DNA of 63,035 bases from Mesorhizobium ventifaucium (GCF_935822925.1 NZ_CAKXZS010000011.1:528539-591573), one strand, 5' to 3'; positions 1 to 7,810 are shown, counted from the stretch's first letter. The notes: generated by a model not told the origin, from the sequence alone. Program-made: numbers and translations.

Positions 1-63
1 AAAAAGCTGACCGGGCCGGATCAGAAAAAGCTGACCGGGCCGGATCAGAAAAAGCTGACCGGG
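1..63. repeat. 24-bp tandem repeat at window edge
   Basis: Two complete 24-bp units (1-24 and 25-48) and a 15-bp partial third unit are seen; each unit starts AAAAAGCTGACCGGG. The array runs into the 3' end of the binding-protein gene on the minus strand, so its last codons and stop codon lie in the repeat. The array may continue beyond the window. Confidence 0.9.
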
Positions 64-893
64 AAATAGCGCAGATAGAATTCGGCAAAGATGCCCTTCA
101 CCGAAATCTGCTGCAGTGCGTAGTCGAACGCAGCGGCCAGCGCTGGATCGTTGGCCCTGGTGGCGATGGCCATGCCCAACCCCAGATATTCGGGCGCCAG
201 GTAGGGACCGCCGGCAAAGCGGCAGCAGGCTGCGGCATTCGAGCTGCCCAGCCAGAAGGCGAAGCGCATGCCGTCGCCGAAGCCGGCGTCGACCTTGGCG
301 GCCCTGAGACCATCGTAGAGCTCTTCCAGCTGCACGAAGGGAACGACCTGAACGGTGCCGAAATAATCGCGCAGCATTCTCTCATGCGCGGAACCTGCGA
401 CTACGCCGACGCGCTTGCCGCGCAGTCTGTCGAAGATAGGTTCCGTGAGCGCGTTTGTCTTCGGCATGATGAAGCGCGCCGGAAACTGCAGGTAGGAACG
501 TGAGAAGGCATATTTGGACCGCGACTCCGGGGTGGCGGCGATGCCGGCAATGACCGCTTCGCCTTCGCCCTTCTGCAGCGCCGCATCGAGCTCGGCCCAG
601 GGCAGCGCCTGGATCTGGCATTTTTCGGCGATGCCGAGTTCGGCGCAGATCGCGCGCGCCAGATCGACGTGGAACCCGGACAAGCGGCCCGCCCCGTCGA
701 GGAAGTTGAACGGCGGGAAATCGGTGGTGGTCAGGAATCTCAGACGCGGCAGCGCGGCAAGGTCAGGCTTCGGCAGCCGCTCCTTGGCATCCCACAGCAC
801 CGGCACTTGCGGCTCCGCGGCACGCGCTCCCGTGAGCCACTGTGCCCCGGTTATTGCCAGCATCAAGACGATGGTTATCCACCGAATTGCCAC
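45..893 (-). CDS. ABC transporter substrate-binding protein, family 3
   Basis: Predicted periplasmic solute-binding protein of the polar amino-acid type (SBP_bac_3). The sequence shows a hydrophobic signal peptide ending near ARAAEP. It then has the family entry motif FLTTTDFPPFNF, the GFHVDLARAICAELG segment, an ATPESRSKYAFS segment and a KRVGVVAGSAHE second-lobe segment. A GTG at 893 is preferred because GGAG lies 7 nt upstream; a TTG at 920 would add nine residues. No permease or ATPase gene is adjacent inside the window, so it is an orphan here and the ligand cannot be assigned. The last codons overlap a tandem 24-bp repeat, so the C-terminal FPVSFF may have been altered by the repeat. 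Confidence 0.8.
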   Translation of the reverse strand: MAIRWITIVLMLAITGAQWLTGARAAEPQVPVLWDAKERLPKPDLAALPRLRFLTTTDFPPFNFLDGAGRLSGFHVDLARAICAELGIAEKCQIQALPWAELDAALQKGEGEAVIAGIAATPESRSKYAFSRSYLQFPARFIMPKTNALTEPIFDRLRGKRVGVVAGSAHERMLRDYFGTVQVVPFVQLEELYDGLRAAKVDAGFGDGMRFAFWLGSSNAAACCRFAGGPYLAPEYLGLGMAIATRANDPALAAAFDYALQQISVKGIFAEFYLRYFPVSFF

Positions 894-1048
894 GATCGAG
901 CTCCGCCCTGTCCTGTCCAATCTGGCTTTTGGTACGAAAATGCCACAGGCACAACGGTTTTTGATTTCATCACGCCGATTTAGGTCTATGCTTCAGCGAG
1001 CTTGCAAACATGTGTGGCGGTCGGCTGGAGGGTAGCCGCAAGCCGCTG

Positions 1049-1070
1049 CAAACTGGGAGGAGCAGGTTTG
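1049..1070. promoter_or_regulatory. weak lux-box-like inverted repeat upstream of luxR
   Basis: A 22-bp segment has perfect 5-bp ends (CAAAC and GTTTG) but a poorly matched centre. It lies about 80 bp upstream of the luxR-type gene, where an autoregulatory AHL-receptor site would be expected. The rest of the 259-bp gap (894-1152) shows nothing else convincing. The call rests on a short repeat only. Confidence 0.2.
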
Positions 1071-1152
1071 TAATCCGGGGTCGAGGCAAGTGCGGGTCAA
1101 GCACTGGGTCGTTGACCTCAACGCGGGAAGGCAACATGGGGTAGATGTTGCA

Positions 1153-1884
1153 ATGGGCCACTTCGATCGCACACTGGAATTCATAGATCAGCTACAGGCC
1201 GCTGATACGGCGGCCGCGGTCTGCGAAAAGCTGCTTGGCATAACCTCGGAGTTCGGCCTGACGGCGCTGATGGCCGGAACGGTTCCGCAACCGGGCACGC
1301 CAAGAGGCCAGCAAAAGGACCATGTGCTGCTTTGCGAGTGGCCGGGAGAATGGCTGGAGCGCTATGTGGCGCGCAACTATGTCGACCATGACCCCGTCGT
1401 CAGCCACATGAAGCGGCTGCAGGCACCGTTCCAGTGGCGGGAAGCGTCCCAGAGCATCCGCATCGACAAGAGCAGCGGCGAAGTGATGGGCGACGCCGGC
1501 GAATTCAAGCTGCGCGACGGATTGGCCTTCCCGCTGATCACGCTCGATGGCCAGATCGTCATGGTGTCGCTGGGCGGCGAGGCCGTCGAATTGTCGGGCG
1601 CCGATTTTGGGCTGGTGTCACTCGTGGCGACCTATGCGATTGGCCGCGCCATGCAGATCCACACGATGGCGGCCAAGACCATCGACCACGTCGAACTGAC
1701 GCCGCGTGAACGCGAATGCATGCAATGGGCCGCCGTCGGCAAGTCCGAATGGGAGATTTCACAGATTCTCGGCATTTCGGAACACACATCAGAGAAACAC
1801 CTTCTTAACGCCAAAAGCAAACTCGGTGCCGTCAACCGGGTGCAGGCGGTCGCGGAAGCGATAAGGCGCGGCTATATTAGCTAG
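1153..1884 (+). CDS. LuxR-family AHL-responsive transcriptional regulator
   Basis: Quorum-sensing transcription factor of about 243 residues, the usual length for TraR/LuxR proteins. The N-terminal autoinducer-binding domain has the family pattern WPGEWLERYVARNYVDHDPV followed by FQW, which places the conserved Trp, Tyr, Asp and Trp ligand-pocket residues. The C-terminal LuxR helix-turn-helix starts at LTPRERECMQWAAVGKSEWEI and ends near ILGISEHTSEKHLLNAKSKL. The ATG at 1153 is chosen because it gives a family-typical N-terminus; the frame is open further upstream. It lies 97 bp upstream of the luxI gene on the same strand, so it is the likely cognate receptor. Confidence 0.9.
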   Translation: MGHFDRTLEFIDQLQAADTAAAVCEKLLGITSEFGLTALMAGTVPQPGTPRGQQKDHVLLCEWPGEWLERYVARNYVDHDPVVSHMKRLQAPFQWREASQSIRIDKSSGEVMGDAGEFKLRDGLAFPLITLDGQIVMVSLGGEAVELSGADFGLVSLVATYAIGRAMQIHTMAAKTIDHVELTPRERECMQWAAVGKSEWEISQILGISEHTSEKHLLNAKSKLGAVNRVQAVAEAIRRGYIS

Positions 1885-1981
1885 CTCGGCCGCGCCGGCC
1901 TAGAAATTCTTGCCTACGTGATCGCGTAATTTTCTCGGGACAGCCCGGCCGTATCTTCCTATTGAACCTAGGAGACGGCAG

Positions 1982-2620
1982 ATGCTTTTTTCCCTTACCA
2001 CACAGGAACTTATGGAACGTCCCGACCTTTGGGAGGCCGTTCATCGTTTACGCTACAAGATTTTCGTCGAGGAGATGGGGTGGACCGACCTGCAGCGCCC
2101 CGATGGCCTTGAGATCGATCAGTTCGACCATGACGAGGCGGTGCATCAGCTCGTCATCCGCAATGGCGAGCTCGCCGGTTATCAGCGGATGTTGCCGACG
2201 ACGCGGGCGCATCTTCTGACCGAGGTGCTGGCGGACCTCTATGAAGGGACGCCGCCATCCGGGCCGAACGTGTGGGAACTGACCCGTTATGCGGTGGCGC
2301 CGGGCTTTCGTGACGGCAAGCGAGGCGTCTCGACGGTCGGCACCGAGCTCATCGCCGGCTTCGTCGAGTGGGGGCTGAAGCGGAACGTCAACCAGGTGAT
2401 CATCGAGTTCGAGCCGATGTGGGTTCTGCGGGCGCTGCAGTTGCACTTCCTGGCGAAGCCGCTTGGCTACCAGCGCACCTATGGCAACCAGCAGGTCGTC
2501 GCCACACTGCTCACCTTCAACGAGCATACGCTTGAGGTGGTGCGGTCGCGCCGCAGTCATTTCGCGCCGGTGCTTGCCAGGGGATATCCCGACAGGCTCG
2601 GCATGAGGCAAGCCTCGTGA
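1982..2620 (+). CDS. LuxI-family acyl-homoserine-lactone synthase
   Basis: Makes an N-acyl-homoserine lactone from S-adenosylmethionine and an acyl carrier (family knowledge). The 212-residue protein carries the invariant LuxI residues in order: an Arg and Phe in VHRLRYKIFVEEMGW, then the Trp, then acidic residues in IDQFDHDEA, then Arg in GYQRMLPTTR, and a Glu-x-x-Arg in WELTRYAV. GGAGA stands 5-6 nt before the ATG. A crotonase-family gene begins 15 bp downstream, suggesting that acyl-chain modification is coupled to signal synthesis. I recall a luxR-luxI-crotonase set called mqsRIC in Mesorhizobium, but I cannot confirm orthology. Confidence 0.93.
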   Translation: MLFSLTTQELMERPDLWEAVHRLRYKIFVEEMGWTDLQRPDGLEIDQFDHDEAVHQLVIRNGELAGYQRMLPTTRAHLLTEVLADLYEGTPPSGPNVWELTRYAVAPGFRDGKRGVSTVGTELIAGFVEWGLKRNVNQVIIEFEPMWVLRALQLHFLAKPLGYQRTYGNQQVVATLLTFNEHTLEVVRSRRSHFAPVLARGYPDRLGMRQAS

Positions 2621-2635
2621 GAATTGGAGACAGTC

Positions 2636-3382
2636 ATGAACATCCATCCGCAAACAGAGTTCCGCAATCATACGTTGATCGTCACGGTGTCGTCGGATGA
2701 CGGCCGGCCGGTGCTGGACGGGCGAGCCTATGAAAGCCTGGCCAGGATCTTCCACGAAGCCGCAATCGACGACGATGTGCGCGTCGTGGTGCTGCGGGGC
2801 CTCGCCGGCTGCTTCTGCCTCGGCGGCGATTTCTCCGAGTTCCTCGACGCCACCAAGCATCAACGGTTGATCGCTGCCGTCACCGACATGTTCCGCACGT
2901 TAGCAACGTTCCCCAAACCGGTCCTTGCCTGTGTCGACGGCGACGCCGTCGGAGTCGGCTGCACCATCCTGTTCCATTGCGACATGGTGATCGCATCTGA
3001 CGAAAGCACGTTTCGGGTGCCGTTTGTCGATTTCGGCCTCGTGCCGGACGCGGCGACCAGCATCCTGGCGCCGCAGAAACTCGGCTATGCCGGCGCTTTC
3101 CGCTTCTTCTGCCTGGGCGACACGCTCAGTGCCGCGGACGCCAGGATGCTTGGCCTGGTCACGGAGATCGTGGTGGGCGATGTCGAGGAAGCCGCACTTG
3201 GCAGAGCCAGGCAACTCGCCAAGAAGCCGGTTGCCGCACTGCTGCAGACGCGCGACCTGCTCAAGGGCGATACAGGCGCGCTCTGCGATCGCATCGACCA
3301 TGAGATTTCGCTGTTTCAGCAGGCTTTGCAGGACGATACCACGCTGCGGCGGCTGCAGCGGATTGCCCGGCTGGCGGCATGA
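2636..3382 (+). CDS. enoyl-CoA hydratase/isomerase (crotonase) family protein
   Basis: A 248-residue crotonase-fold protein directly behind luxI. The oxyanion-hole segment GCFCLGGDFSEF and the second glycine-rich segment CVDGDAVGVGCTILFHCD are both present. At the place where classical hydratases carry two catalytic glutamates, the sequence reads FVDFGLVPDAATS. The first glutamate is therefore absent and the second acidic position is Asp, which may point to an isomerase-like or altered chemistry. The ATG at 2636 has GGAGA 5 nt upstream; a TTG at 2624 is also open. Position in the quorum-sensing operon suggests that it tailors the acyl chain of the signal, for example by adding or moving a double bond (inference). 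Confidence 0.85.
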   Translation: MNIHPQTEFRNHTLIVTVSSDDGRPVLDGRAYESLARIFHEAAIDDDVRVVVLRGLAGCFCLGGDFSEFLDATKHQRLIAAVTDMFRTLATFPKPVLACVDGDAVGVGCTILFHCDMVIASDESTFRVPFVDFGLVPDAATSILAPQKLGYAGAFRFFCLGDTLSAADARMLGLVTEIVVGDVEEAALGRARQLAKKPVAALLQTRDLLKGDTGALCDRIDHEISLFQQALQDDTTLRRLQRIARLAA

Positions 3383-3421
3383 GAAGTCATTCGGCAGAAT
3401 GACAGGAACATCCGGAATCGT

Positions 3422-3448
3422 GCCGCGCGTCCTTTGGGGGCGCGCGGC
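3422..3448. terminator. GC-rich stem-loop between convergent genes
   Basis: GCCGCGCG and CGCGCGGC form a strong stem in the short gap between the convergent crotonase and polyphosphate kinase genes. No T-run follows on either strand, so intrinsic termination is possible but not certain. Confidence 0.4.
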
Positions 3449-3455
3449 GGGTGCT

Positions 3456-4364
3456 TCAGCCCTGTGGTCCCAGGAACGAAGGCCCTTCCCCGATGATCTT
3501 CCTGTCTTCCTTGCCGATGGCGTCGACGTCGCGGCCGTCATAGGGAAGCGACAACAGGATGCGCCGGATGACGGCAAGTCGCCCGCGCCGCTTGTCGTTG
3601 GCCCGTACGATGATCCAGGGCGAGAATTCCTTATGCGTGCGTTCGAACATGAGATCGCGCGCCTTGGTGTAATCGTCCCATTTGGAGATGCCGGCAACGT
3701 CGATCGGCGAGAATTTCCAGCTCTTCAAAGGAATCCAGCGGCGATCGTGAAACCGCTCAAGCTGTGTTTCCCGACCGATGTTCAGCCAGAATTTGAAGAA
3801 ATGGATGCCCTCGTTGCAGATCATCCGTTCAAAATACGGTGTCTCGTCCAGGAATTTCTGATGCTGCTCCGGTGTGCAGAAGCCCATGACCGGCTCAACG
3901 CCGGCGCGATTGTACCAGGAGCGGTCGAAGGTGACGAACTCGCCGGATGTCGGAAAGTGCGCGACATAGCGCTGGAAATACCATTGCCCGAGTTCGGTTG
4001 GGCTCGGCTTGGTCAGCGCTACGTTGCGCGCTGTCCTGGGGTTCATGTACTGGCGCAGCGCGAAGATCGTGCCGCCCTTGCCGGCGGCATCGCGTCCTTC
4101 GAACAGCGACATCACCCGCTTGCCCGTCGATTGCAGCCATGCCTGCGCCTTGACCAGCTCGATCTGCAGCCGCTCGAGCGTCTCGTCATACTCCTCGCTA
4201 TTCATTTTCTTGTCATAGGGGTATCCGCCGGCGGTCAGCTTGTTGTCTTCGACCCAGTCAGGAAGCTTGGGATCCTCGATGTCGAACTCGCGTTCCTTGC
4301 CGTCGATGTGGATCTTGAGCGGACCTGGAACGGGCGCGGCGGCATCTTCCTTGGGGTTTTTCAT
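3456..4364 (-). CDS. ppk2: polyphosphate kinase 2 (PPK2 family)
   Basis: Transfers phosphate between polyphosphate and a nucleotide. The protein has the Walker A motif [14 protein letters not shown] and the Walker B/lid region with [17 protein letters not shown]. The [18 protein letters not shown] segment is typical of PPK2 class I enzymes. The chosen ATG (4364) gives 302 residues, the usual size, with GGAAAGG 9 nt upstream; the longer frame to 4505 runs through an intergenic repeat and is rejected. It sits next to phoR and phoU, which fits a role in phosphate storage. It is convergent with the crotonase gene. Confidence 0.92.
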   Translation of the reverse strand: MKNPKEDAAAPVPGPLKIHIDGKEREFDIEDPKLPDWVEDNKLTAGGYPYDKKMNSEEYDETLERLQIELVKAQAWLQSTGKRVMSLFEGRDAAGKGGTIFALRQYMNPRTARNVALTKPSPTELGQWYFQRYVAHFPTSGEFVTFDRSWYNRAGVEPVMGFCTPEQHQKFLDETPYFERMICNEGIHFFKFWLNIGRETQLERFHDRRWIPLKSWKFSPIDVAGISKWDDYTKARDLMFERTHKEFSPWIIVRANDKRRGRLAVIRRILLSLPYDGRDVDAIGKEDRKIIGEGPSFLGPQG

Positions 4365-4417
4365 CGAGACGAACCTTTCCAGTTTCCGGACACATGCTAT
4401 TGGGAGCCTTACTGCAT

Positions 4418-4514
4418 CGGCCCGAAAATCGGAATCGATTTCGGAAAGAACGATCCAGCGGATTAGAAGTGGTAGAGCGTCCTTGGTCCGTCCAATTGGA
4501 CGCAAGGCGCTCTA
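4418..4514. repeat. intergenic mosaic repeat, copy A (before phoR)
   Basis: The segment begins CGGCCCGAAAATCGG and ends in a palindrome with TAGAGCG and CGCTCTA arms around GTCCAATTGGAC. A diverged second copy lies at 5888-5978 after phoR in the same orientation. It resembles the short palindromic intergenic elements common in rhizobial genomes. Confidence 0.7.
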
Positions 4515-4573
4515 GCGCCGGTCAGCGGGAAGGTCCACCCGGCCGGGTGGGGACGGAGGCACAGTGCGCGCGA

Positions 4574-4601
4574 ATGGCTGACAGTGGCTGACAATGGCTG
4601 A
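4574..4601 (+). other. triplicated start-codon region and micro-ORFs before phoR
   Basis: A 10-bp unit (TGGCTGACA plus one base) is repeated three times, giving ATG at 4574, GTG at 4584 and ATG at 4594. Because the period is 10, the frames differ. The first start reads MADSG then stop at 4591, three bases before the phoR ATG. The second start reads VADNG then stop at 4601. No Shine-Dalgarno lies directly before the phoR ATG, so coupling from these micro-ORFs is conceivable. Confidence 0.5.
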
Positions 4602-5865
4602 TATGGGCGGCGCAGAACAGCGAAGCACGGCGCAAACGGTCGCCACCCGGTTGTGGAACAGCCGCTGGCTGCTGGCGGCCGGCATCGTCGCGGTGCTGAC
4701 GGTCTATGGTTTCGCGGACATGTCCGGCTATGTGGTGCTGCTGGCATGTGCTGTGCTGCTGCTTGCCGCCGCGATGCTGCCGGCCGGCGTCGCGCGCCAG
4801 TCCCCGGAGGATGCCGCGGCGATCGAGGCAGGCGGGCTACAACAGCTGTCGGGAGAATATCTGGCAGCCGCCGTTGCCGATCCGCTGATCATCTTCGATC
4901 GCACCGCGACGATCGTCCATGCCAACGCCGCCGCCTTCGCCGCCTTCGGCGGCATCGCACCGGGCATGTCGCTGTCGCTGAAATTCCGCGCGCCCGAGAT
5001 GCAGGCCCTGCTGGACAGTATTTTGTCGGGCGCCGCCGCTTCGGATGTCGTCGACTATACCGAAAAGCTGCCGGTCGAACGGGCCTATCGGGTGAGTTCA
5101 TCGTCGGTCGGCCACGGCACCGACCTCTATGTGCTGGTCTTCAAGGACCAGAGCGAGGCGCGCCGCATCGACCGGATGCGGGCCGACTTCATCGCCAATG
5201 CCAGCCATGAGCTGCGAACTCCGCTCGCCTCGATCTCCGGCTTCATCGAGACGCTGCGCGGCCCGGCCCGCAACGACCCGGCGGCGCGCGAGCAGTTCCT
5301 GCAGATCATGCACGACCAGACTGGCCGCATGGCGCGCCTGATCGACGACCTGCTGTCGCTGTCGCGGCTGGAGATGAAACCCTATTTGAAGCCGGGAACC
5401 GAGGTCGATCTCCACCGGACCCTCGACAGCGTTATCGATTCGCTTGGGCCGCTTGCCAGGGAAAACGGCGTTGCCATCGAGCGGGATTTCGCGAAAGGAC
5501 CACTCAATGTGCCGGGGGATCGCGACGAACTTTTCCAGGTTTTCGAAAATCTGCTGGAAAACGCCTGCAAATACGGACAATCGGGTGGCCGTGTCGTGGT
5601 GACGATTGCCCACAGCGATGACGGTCCCGAACCGGGCATCGACGTCACCATCCGGGACTTCGGCCCCGGCATAGCCGAGGAGCACATCCCGCGCATCACC
5701 GAACGCTTCTACCGCGTCGATGTCGAAAACAGCCGGACCCAGAAGGGCACCGGCCTTGGCCTGTCCATTGTCAAGCATATCCTGACGCGCCACAACGCCA
5801 GACTCTCGATCAAGTCGGAGGTCGGCAACGGTGCAGCTTTCACGGTGCATTTGCCGGCGCACTGA
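4594..5865 (+). CDS. phoR: phosphate regulon sensor histidine kinase PhoR
   Basis: Membrane sensor kinase of 423 residues. Two hydrophobic segments lie between about residues 24 and 66, followed by a PAS-type region around residues 85-180 (DPLIIFDRTATIVHANAAA). The HisKA box reads FIANASHELRTPLASISGF, with the phospho-acceptor His. The ATPase domain has an N box NLLENACKYG and G boxes DFGPGIAEEHIPRI and GTGLGLSIVKHI. The short periplasm-free N-terminus and the phoU gene downstream support PhoR. The usual response regulator phoB and the pstSCAB transporter genes are not found between phoR and phoU or next to them in this window. Confidence 0.88.
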   Translation: MADMGGAEQRSTAQTVATRLWNSRWLLAAGIVAVLTVYGFADMSGYVVLLACAVLLLAAAMLPAGVARQSPEDAAAIEAGGLQQLSGEYLAAAVADPLIIFDRTATIVHANAAAFAAFGGIAPGMSLSLKFRAPEMQALLDSILSGAAASDVVDYTEKLPVERAYRVSSSSVGHGTDLYVLVFKDQSEARRIDRMRADFIANASHELRTPLASISGFIETLRGPARNDPAAREQFLQIMHDQTGRMARLIDDLLSLSRLEMKPYLKPGTEVDLHRTLDSVIDSLGPLARENGVAIERDFAKGPLNVPGDRDELFQVFENLLENACKYGQSGGRVVVTIAHSDDGPEPGIDVTIRDFGPGIAEEHIPRITERFYRVDVENSRTQKGTGLGLSIVKHILTRHNARLSIKSEVGNGAAFTVHLPAH

Positions 5866-5887
5866 CGCTCACTATCCAAGAACGCGC

Positions 5888-5978
5888 CGGCCCGAAAACC
5901 GGAAGATTTTAAGATAGCCGGATGCGTGGATAAGGCGCTTAGAGCGTACTCTGTGTCCAAGTGGACGCACGTCGCTCC
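5888..5978. repeat. intergenic mosaic repeat, copy B (after phoR)
   Basis: A diverged second copy of the element before phoR. It begins CGGCCCGAAAACCGG and contains AGAGCG, GTCCAAGTGGAC and a closing CGCTCC arm. The remainder of the phoR-phoU gap shows one CTGTCAT half-site but no complete Pho box. Confidence 0.6.
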
Positions 5979-6067
5979 AACGGTTTCTTTTTTCTGTCAT
6001 CCGGCTAGCGTATCAGCGGGGATTCGAGGAAACGACTCGGACCTGAAGACCCCGGGAAGGCATCTCC

Positions 6068-6808
6068 ATGCAGTCCGTGCACATCGTCAGCGCCTATGAC
6101 GAGGAGCTGAAATATCTGTCGAAGCGCATTGCCGCGATGGGCGGGCATGCCGAACGCATGGTCGAACAGGCGATTGCTGCCCTGGTCAACGCCGACCCCG
6201 GCCTTGCCCAGAAGGTCATCCGCGACGATGCCGTTCTTGACCAAGGGCAGCGCGAGATCGACGATAAGGCGATCATCATCATCGCCAGGCGCCAGCCGAT
6301 GGCGACGGATTTGCGCGAGATCGTCGGCGCGATCCGCATCTCGGCGGATCTCGAGCGGGTCGGCGACCTCGGCAAGAATGTCGCCAAGCGCGTGGTTGCC
6401 GTCATAGAAGGGCGCCAGCCGACCAGCCTGTTCCGCGGCATCGAGGCCTTAGCCGATCTGGCGTTGACGCAGCTCAAGGAAGTGCTCGACGTCTATGCGT
6501 CGCGCTCGGTGGAAAAGATCGGCTTCGTGCGTGACCGCGACGATCAGATCGACGCCGTGTACACCTCGCTGTTTCGCGAGTTGCTGACCTATATGATGGA
6601 AGATCCGCGCAACATCACGCCCTGCACGCACCTGCTGTTCTGCGCCAAGAACATCGAGCGGATCGGCGACCACGCCACCAATATCGCCGAGACGATCTAC
6701 TACATCGTCACCGGCGACCAGATGCCGCCCGAGCGGCCGAAGGGCGACAAGACAGACAGGATTGTTATTCCGGGAACGCGAAGTGAGATCTCGAAGGGGA
6801 GCGAATAG
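6068..6808 (+). CDS. phoU: phosphate signalling complex protein PhoU
   Basis: Cytoplasmic negative regulator linking the Pst phosphate transporter to PhoR (family role). The 246-residue protein has the two PhoU three-helix repeats. The first carries ARRQPMATDLREIVGAIRISADLERVGD and the second carries MEDPRNITPCTHLLFCAKNIERIGDHATNIAE, both with the metal-binding E/DxxxD signature. GGAAGG lies 7 nt before the ATG. It normally ends a phoR-pstSCAB-phoU-phoB set; here phoR is directly upstream and neither pst genes nor phoB are present. Confidence 0.95.
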   Translation: MQSVHIVSAYDEELKYLSKRIAAMGGHAERMVEQAIAALVNADPGLAQKVIRDDAVLDQGQREIDDKAIIIIARRQPMATDLREIVGAIRISADLERVGDLGKNVAKRVVAVIEGRQPTSLFRGIEALADLALTQLKEVLDVYASRSVEKIGFVRDRDDQIDAVYTSLFRELLTYMMEDPRNITPCTHLLFCAKNIERIGDHATNIAETIYYIVTGDQMPPERPKGDKTDRIVIPGTRSEISKGSE

Positions 6809-6851
6809 GGAAAGACGGCTTGCTTCCGATTCACAACGGATCAAGCTACTT

Positions 6852-6935
6852 CTATTCGCTATTCGCTATTCGCTATTCGCTATTCGCTATTCGCTATTCG
6901 CTATTCGCTATTTGCTATTTGCTATTCGCTATTGG
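6852..6935. repeat. 12-copy heptanucleotide tandem repeat (CTATTCG)n
   Basis: Twelve head-to-tail 7-bp units, nine exact up to the end region and with CTATTTG variants in units 9-10 and CTATTGG as the last. The array fills the gap between phoU and gcrA and ends one base before the gcrA stop codon, so length changes would not alter either protein. Such short perfect arrays are prone to slippage. Confidence 0.97.
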
Positions 6936-6936
6936 C

Positions 6937-7455
6937 TTACCTACTGCGGCGCCGCTCCGAAGCGGGCTGAAACGCAATGCGGGCGTGGTACTTGCAATAG
7001 GGTCCGGTTTCGGCCGCGTCGTTGCCGCAGAAATGGAACTCCTCCGAAAGCGGATCGCCATTCGGCCATTTGCATGTCCGCTCGGTCAACTCGACGAGCT
7101 GCAGATGCCGCGAGATCGGTACGACGACGTTCTCGACCGGACGGACATAATGACGCGTCACCGGTACGGCGTCGAATTGCGCCTGCAGCGCGGTCGCGCC
7201 GATCGACGTGGTGATATGCCGCGCAGTGCTCGCCGCCCGCGACACCGATTTCTGCACGGTCGATCCCTGCACGCTCTTCTTCTGGCGTGACGGCGTGGCA
7301 GTTGCGCGTCCGCGGCCCGACAGTTTCAGCCGATGCACCTTGCCGATGACGGCATTGCGGCTGACGCCCCCGAGCTGTGCGGCGATCTGGCTGGCGCTCA
7401 GTCCCTCCGACCACAATTTTCTAAGAAGTTCGACCCGCTCGTCAGTCCAATTCAT
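6937..7455 (-). CDS. gcrA: GcrA family cell cycle regulator
   Basis: Sigma-70 associated cell-cycle transcription factor of Alphaproteobacteria. The N-terminus MNWTDERVELLRKLWSEGLS and the following AAQLGGVSRNAVIGKVHRL form the characteristic helix-turn-helix. The basic linker and the conserved C-terminal part CKWPNGDP...FHFCGN...PYCKYHARIA with its cysteines and histidine are also present. Length (172 residues) is normal. It is divergent from argD, an arrangement I know from other Rhizobiales. A heptanucleotide repeat abuts its stop codon. Confidence 0.96.
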   Translation of the reverse strand: MNWTDERVELLRKLWSEGLSASQIAAQLGGVSRNAVIGKVHRLKLSGRGRATATPSRQKKSVQGSTVQKSVSRAASTARHITTSIGATALQAQFDAVPVTRHYVRPVENVVVPISRHLQLVELTERTCKWPNGDPLSEEFHFCGNDAAETGPYCKYHARIAFQPASERRRSR

Positions 7456-7810
7456 GAGACCGCGCTCCTGCTGAAATGTGCGGCGATCGGAATCCTTCCA
7501 CGATCCGGCTTCCGCCGGGCAGACACCACATGTATCGGGTGATTAGGTCCGCCGCACGAAATCTAGTTATTTCTCGACCTACAATTACCTTATGCGCTGA
7601 CTCGGTGACAAGAGTCCGAGGGCCAACACGAATCGGTTTTTTCGGTTTTCCCCAACTTGCCCGGTCGCTGATGAGCCGGCGTCTCGCTGGAAAGCTTGCC
7701 GCGCGTTCTTGCGCGACGTTTTCGTTGACTTCATGGCCGAAAAACACGATAAGCCGCACAGGCCGCCGCTTTGGCGGCTTTTTGATTTTCCGGTTCCGGA
7801 GACGCATATA
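7456..7810. other. intergenic region gcrA-argD
   Basis: A 355-bp gap between divergent gcrA and argD. It should hold both promoters and contains an intrinsic-terminator-like hairpin near argD. A run of codons in frame with argD from 7733 is open but lacks a good ribosome site and crosses the hairpin. No convincing independent gene is seen. Confidence 0.5.
7762..7784 (+). terminator. intrinsic terminator-like hairpin just upstream of argD
   Basis: GCCGCC and GGCGGC form a perfect 6-bp stem around a short loop, followed by TTTTTG. It is 27 bp before the argD start and points toward argD, so it could end a short upstream RNA or act as an attenuator. It may be readthrough-prone because of the short stem. 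Confidence 0.5.

Noticed and set aside
4365..4505. Longer N-terminus for polyphosphate kinase 2
   Set aside because: The extra 47 codons run through an intergenic palindromic repeat, and a normal family start with a ribosome site lies at 4364.
5990..6000. Pho box upstream of phoU
   Set aside because: Only one CTGTCAT half-site is present. The second half at the required spacing is missing.
6852..6935. Possible CRISPR array
   Set aside because: The units are 7 bp, contiguous and without spacers, and no cas genes are present. It is a simple tandem repeat.
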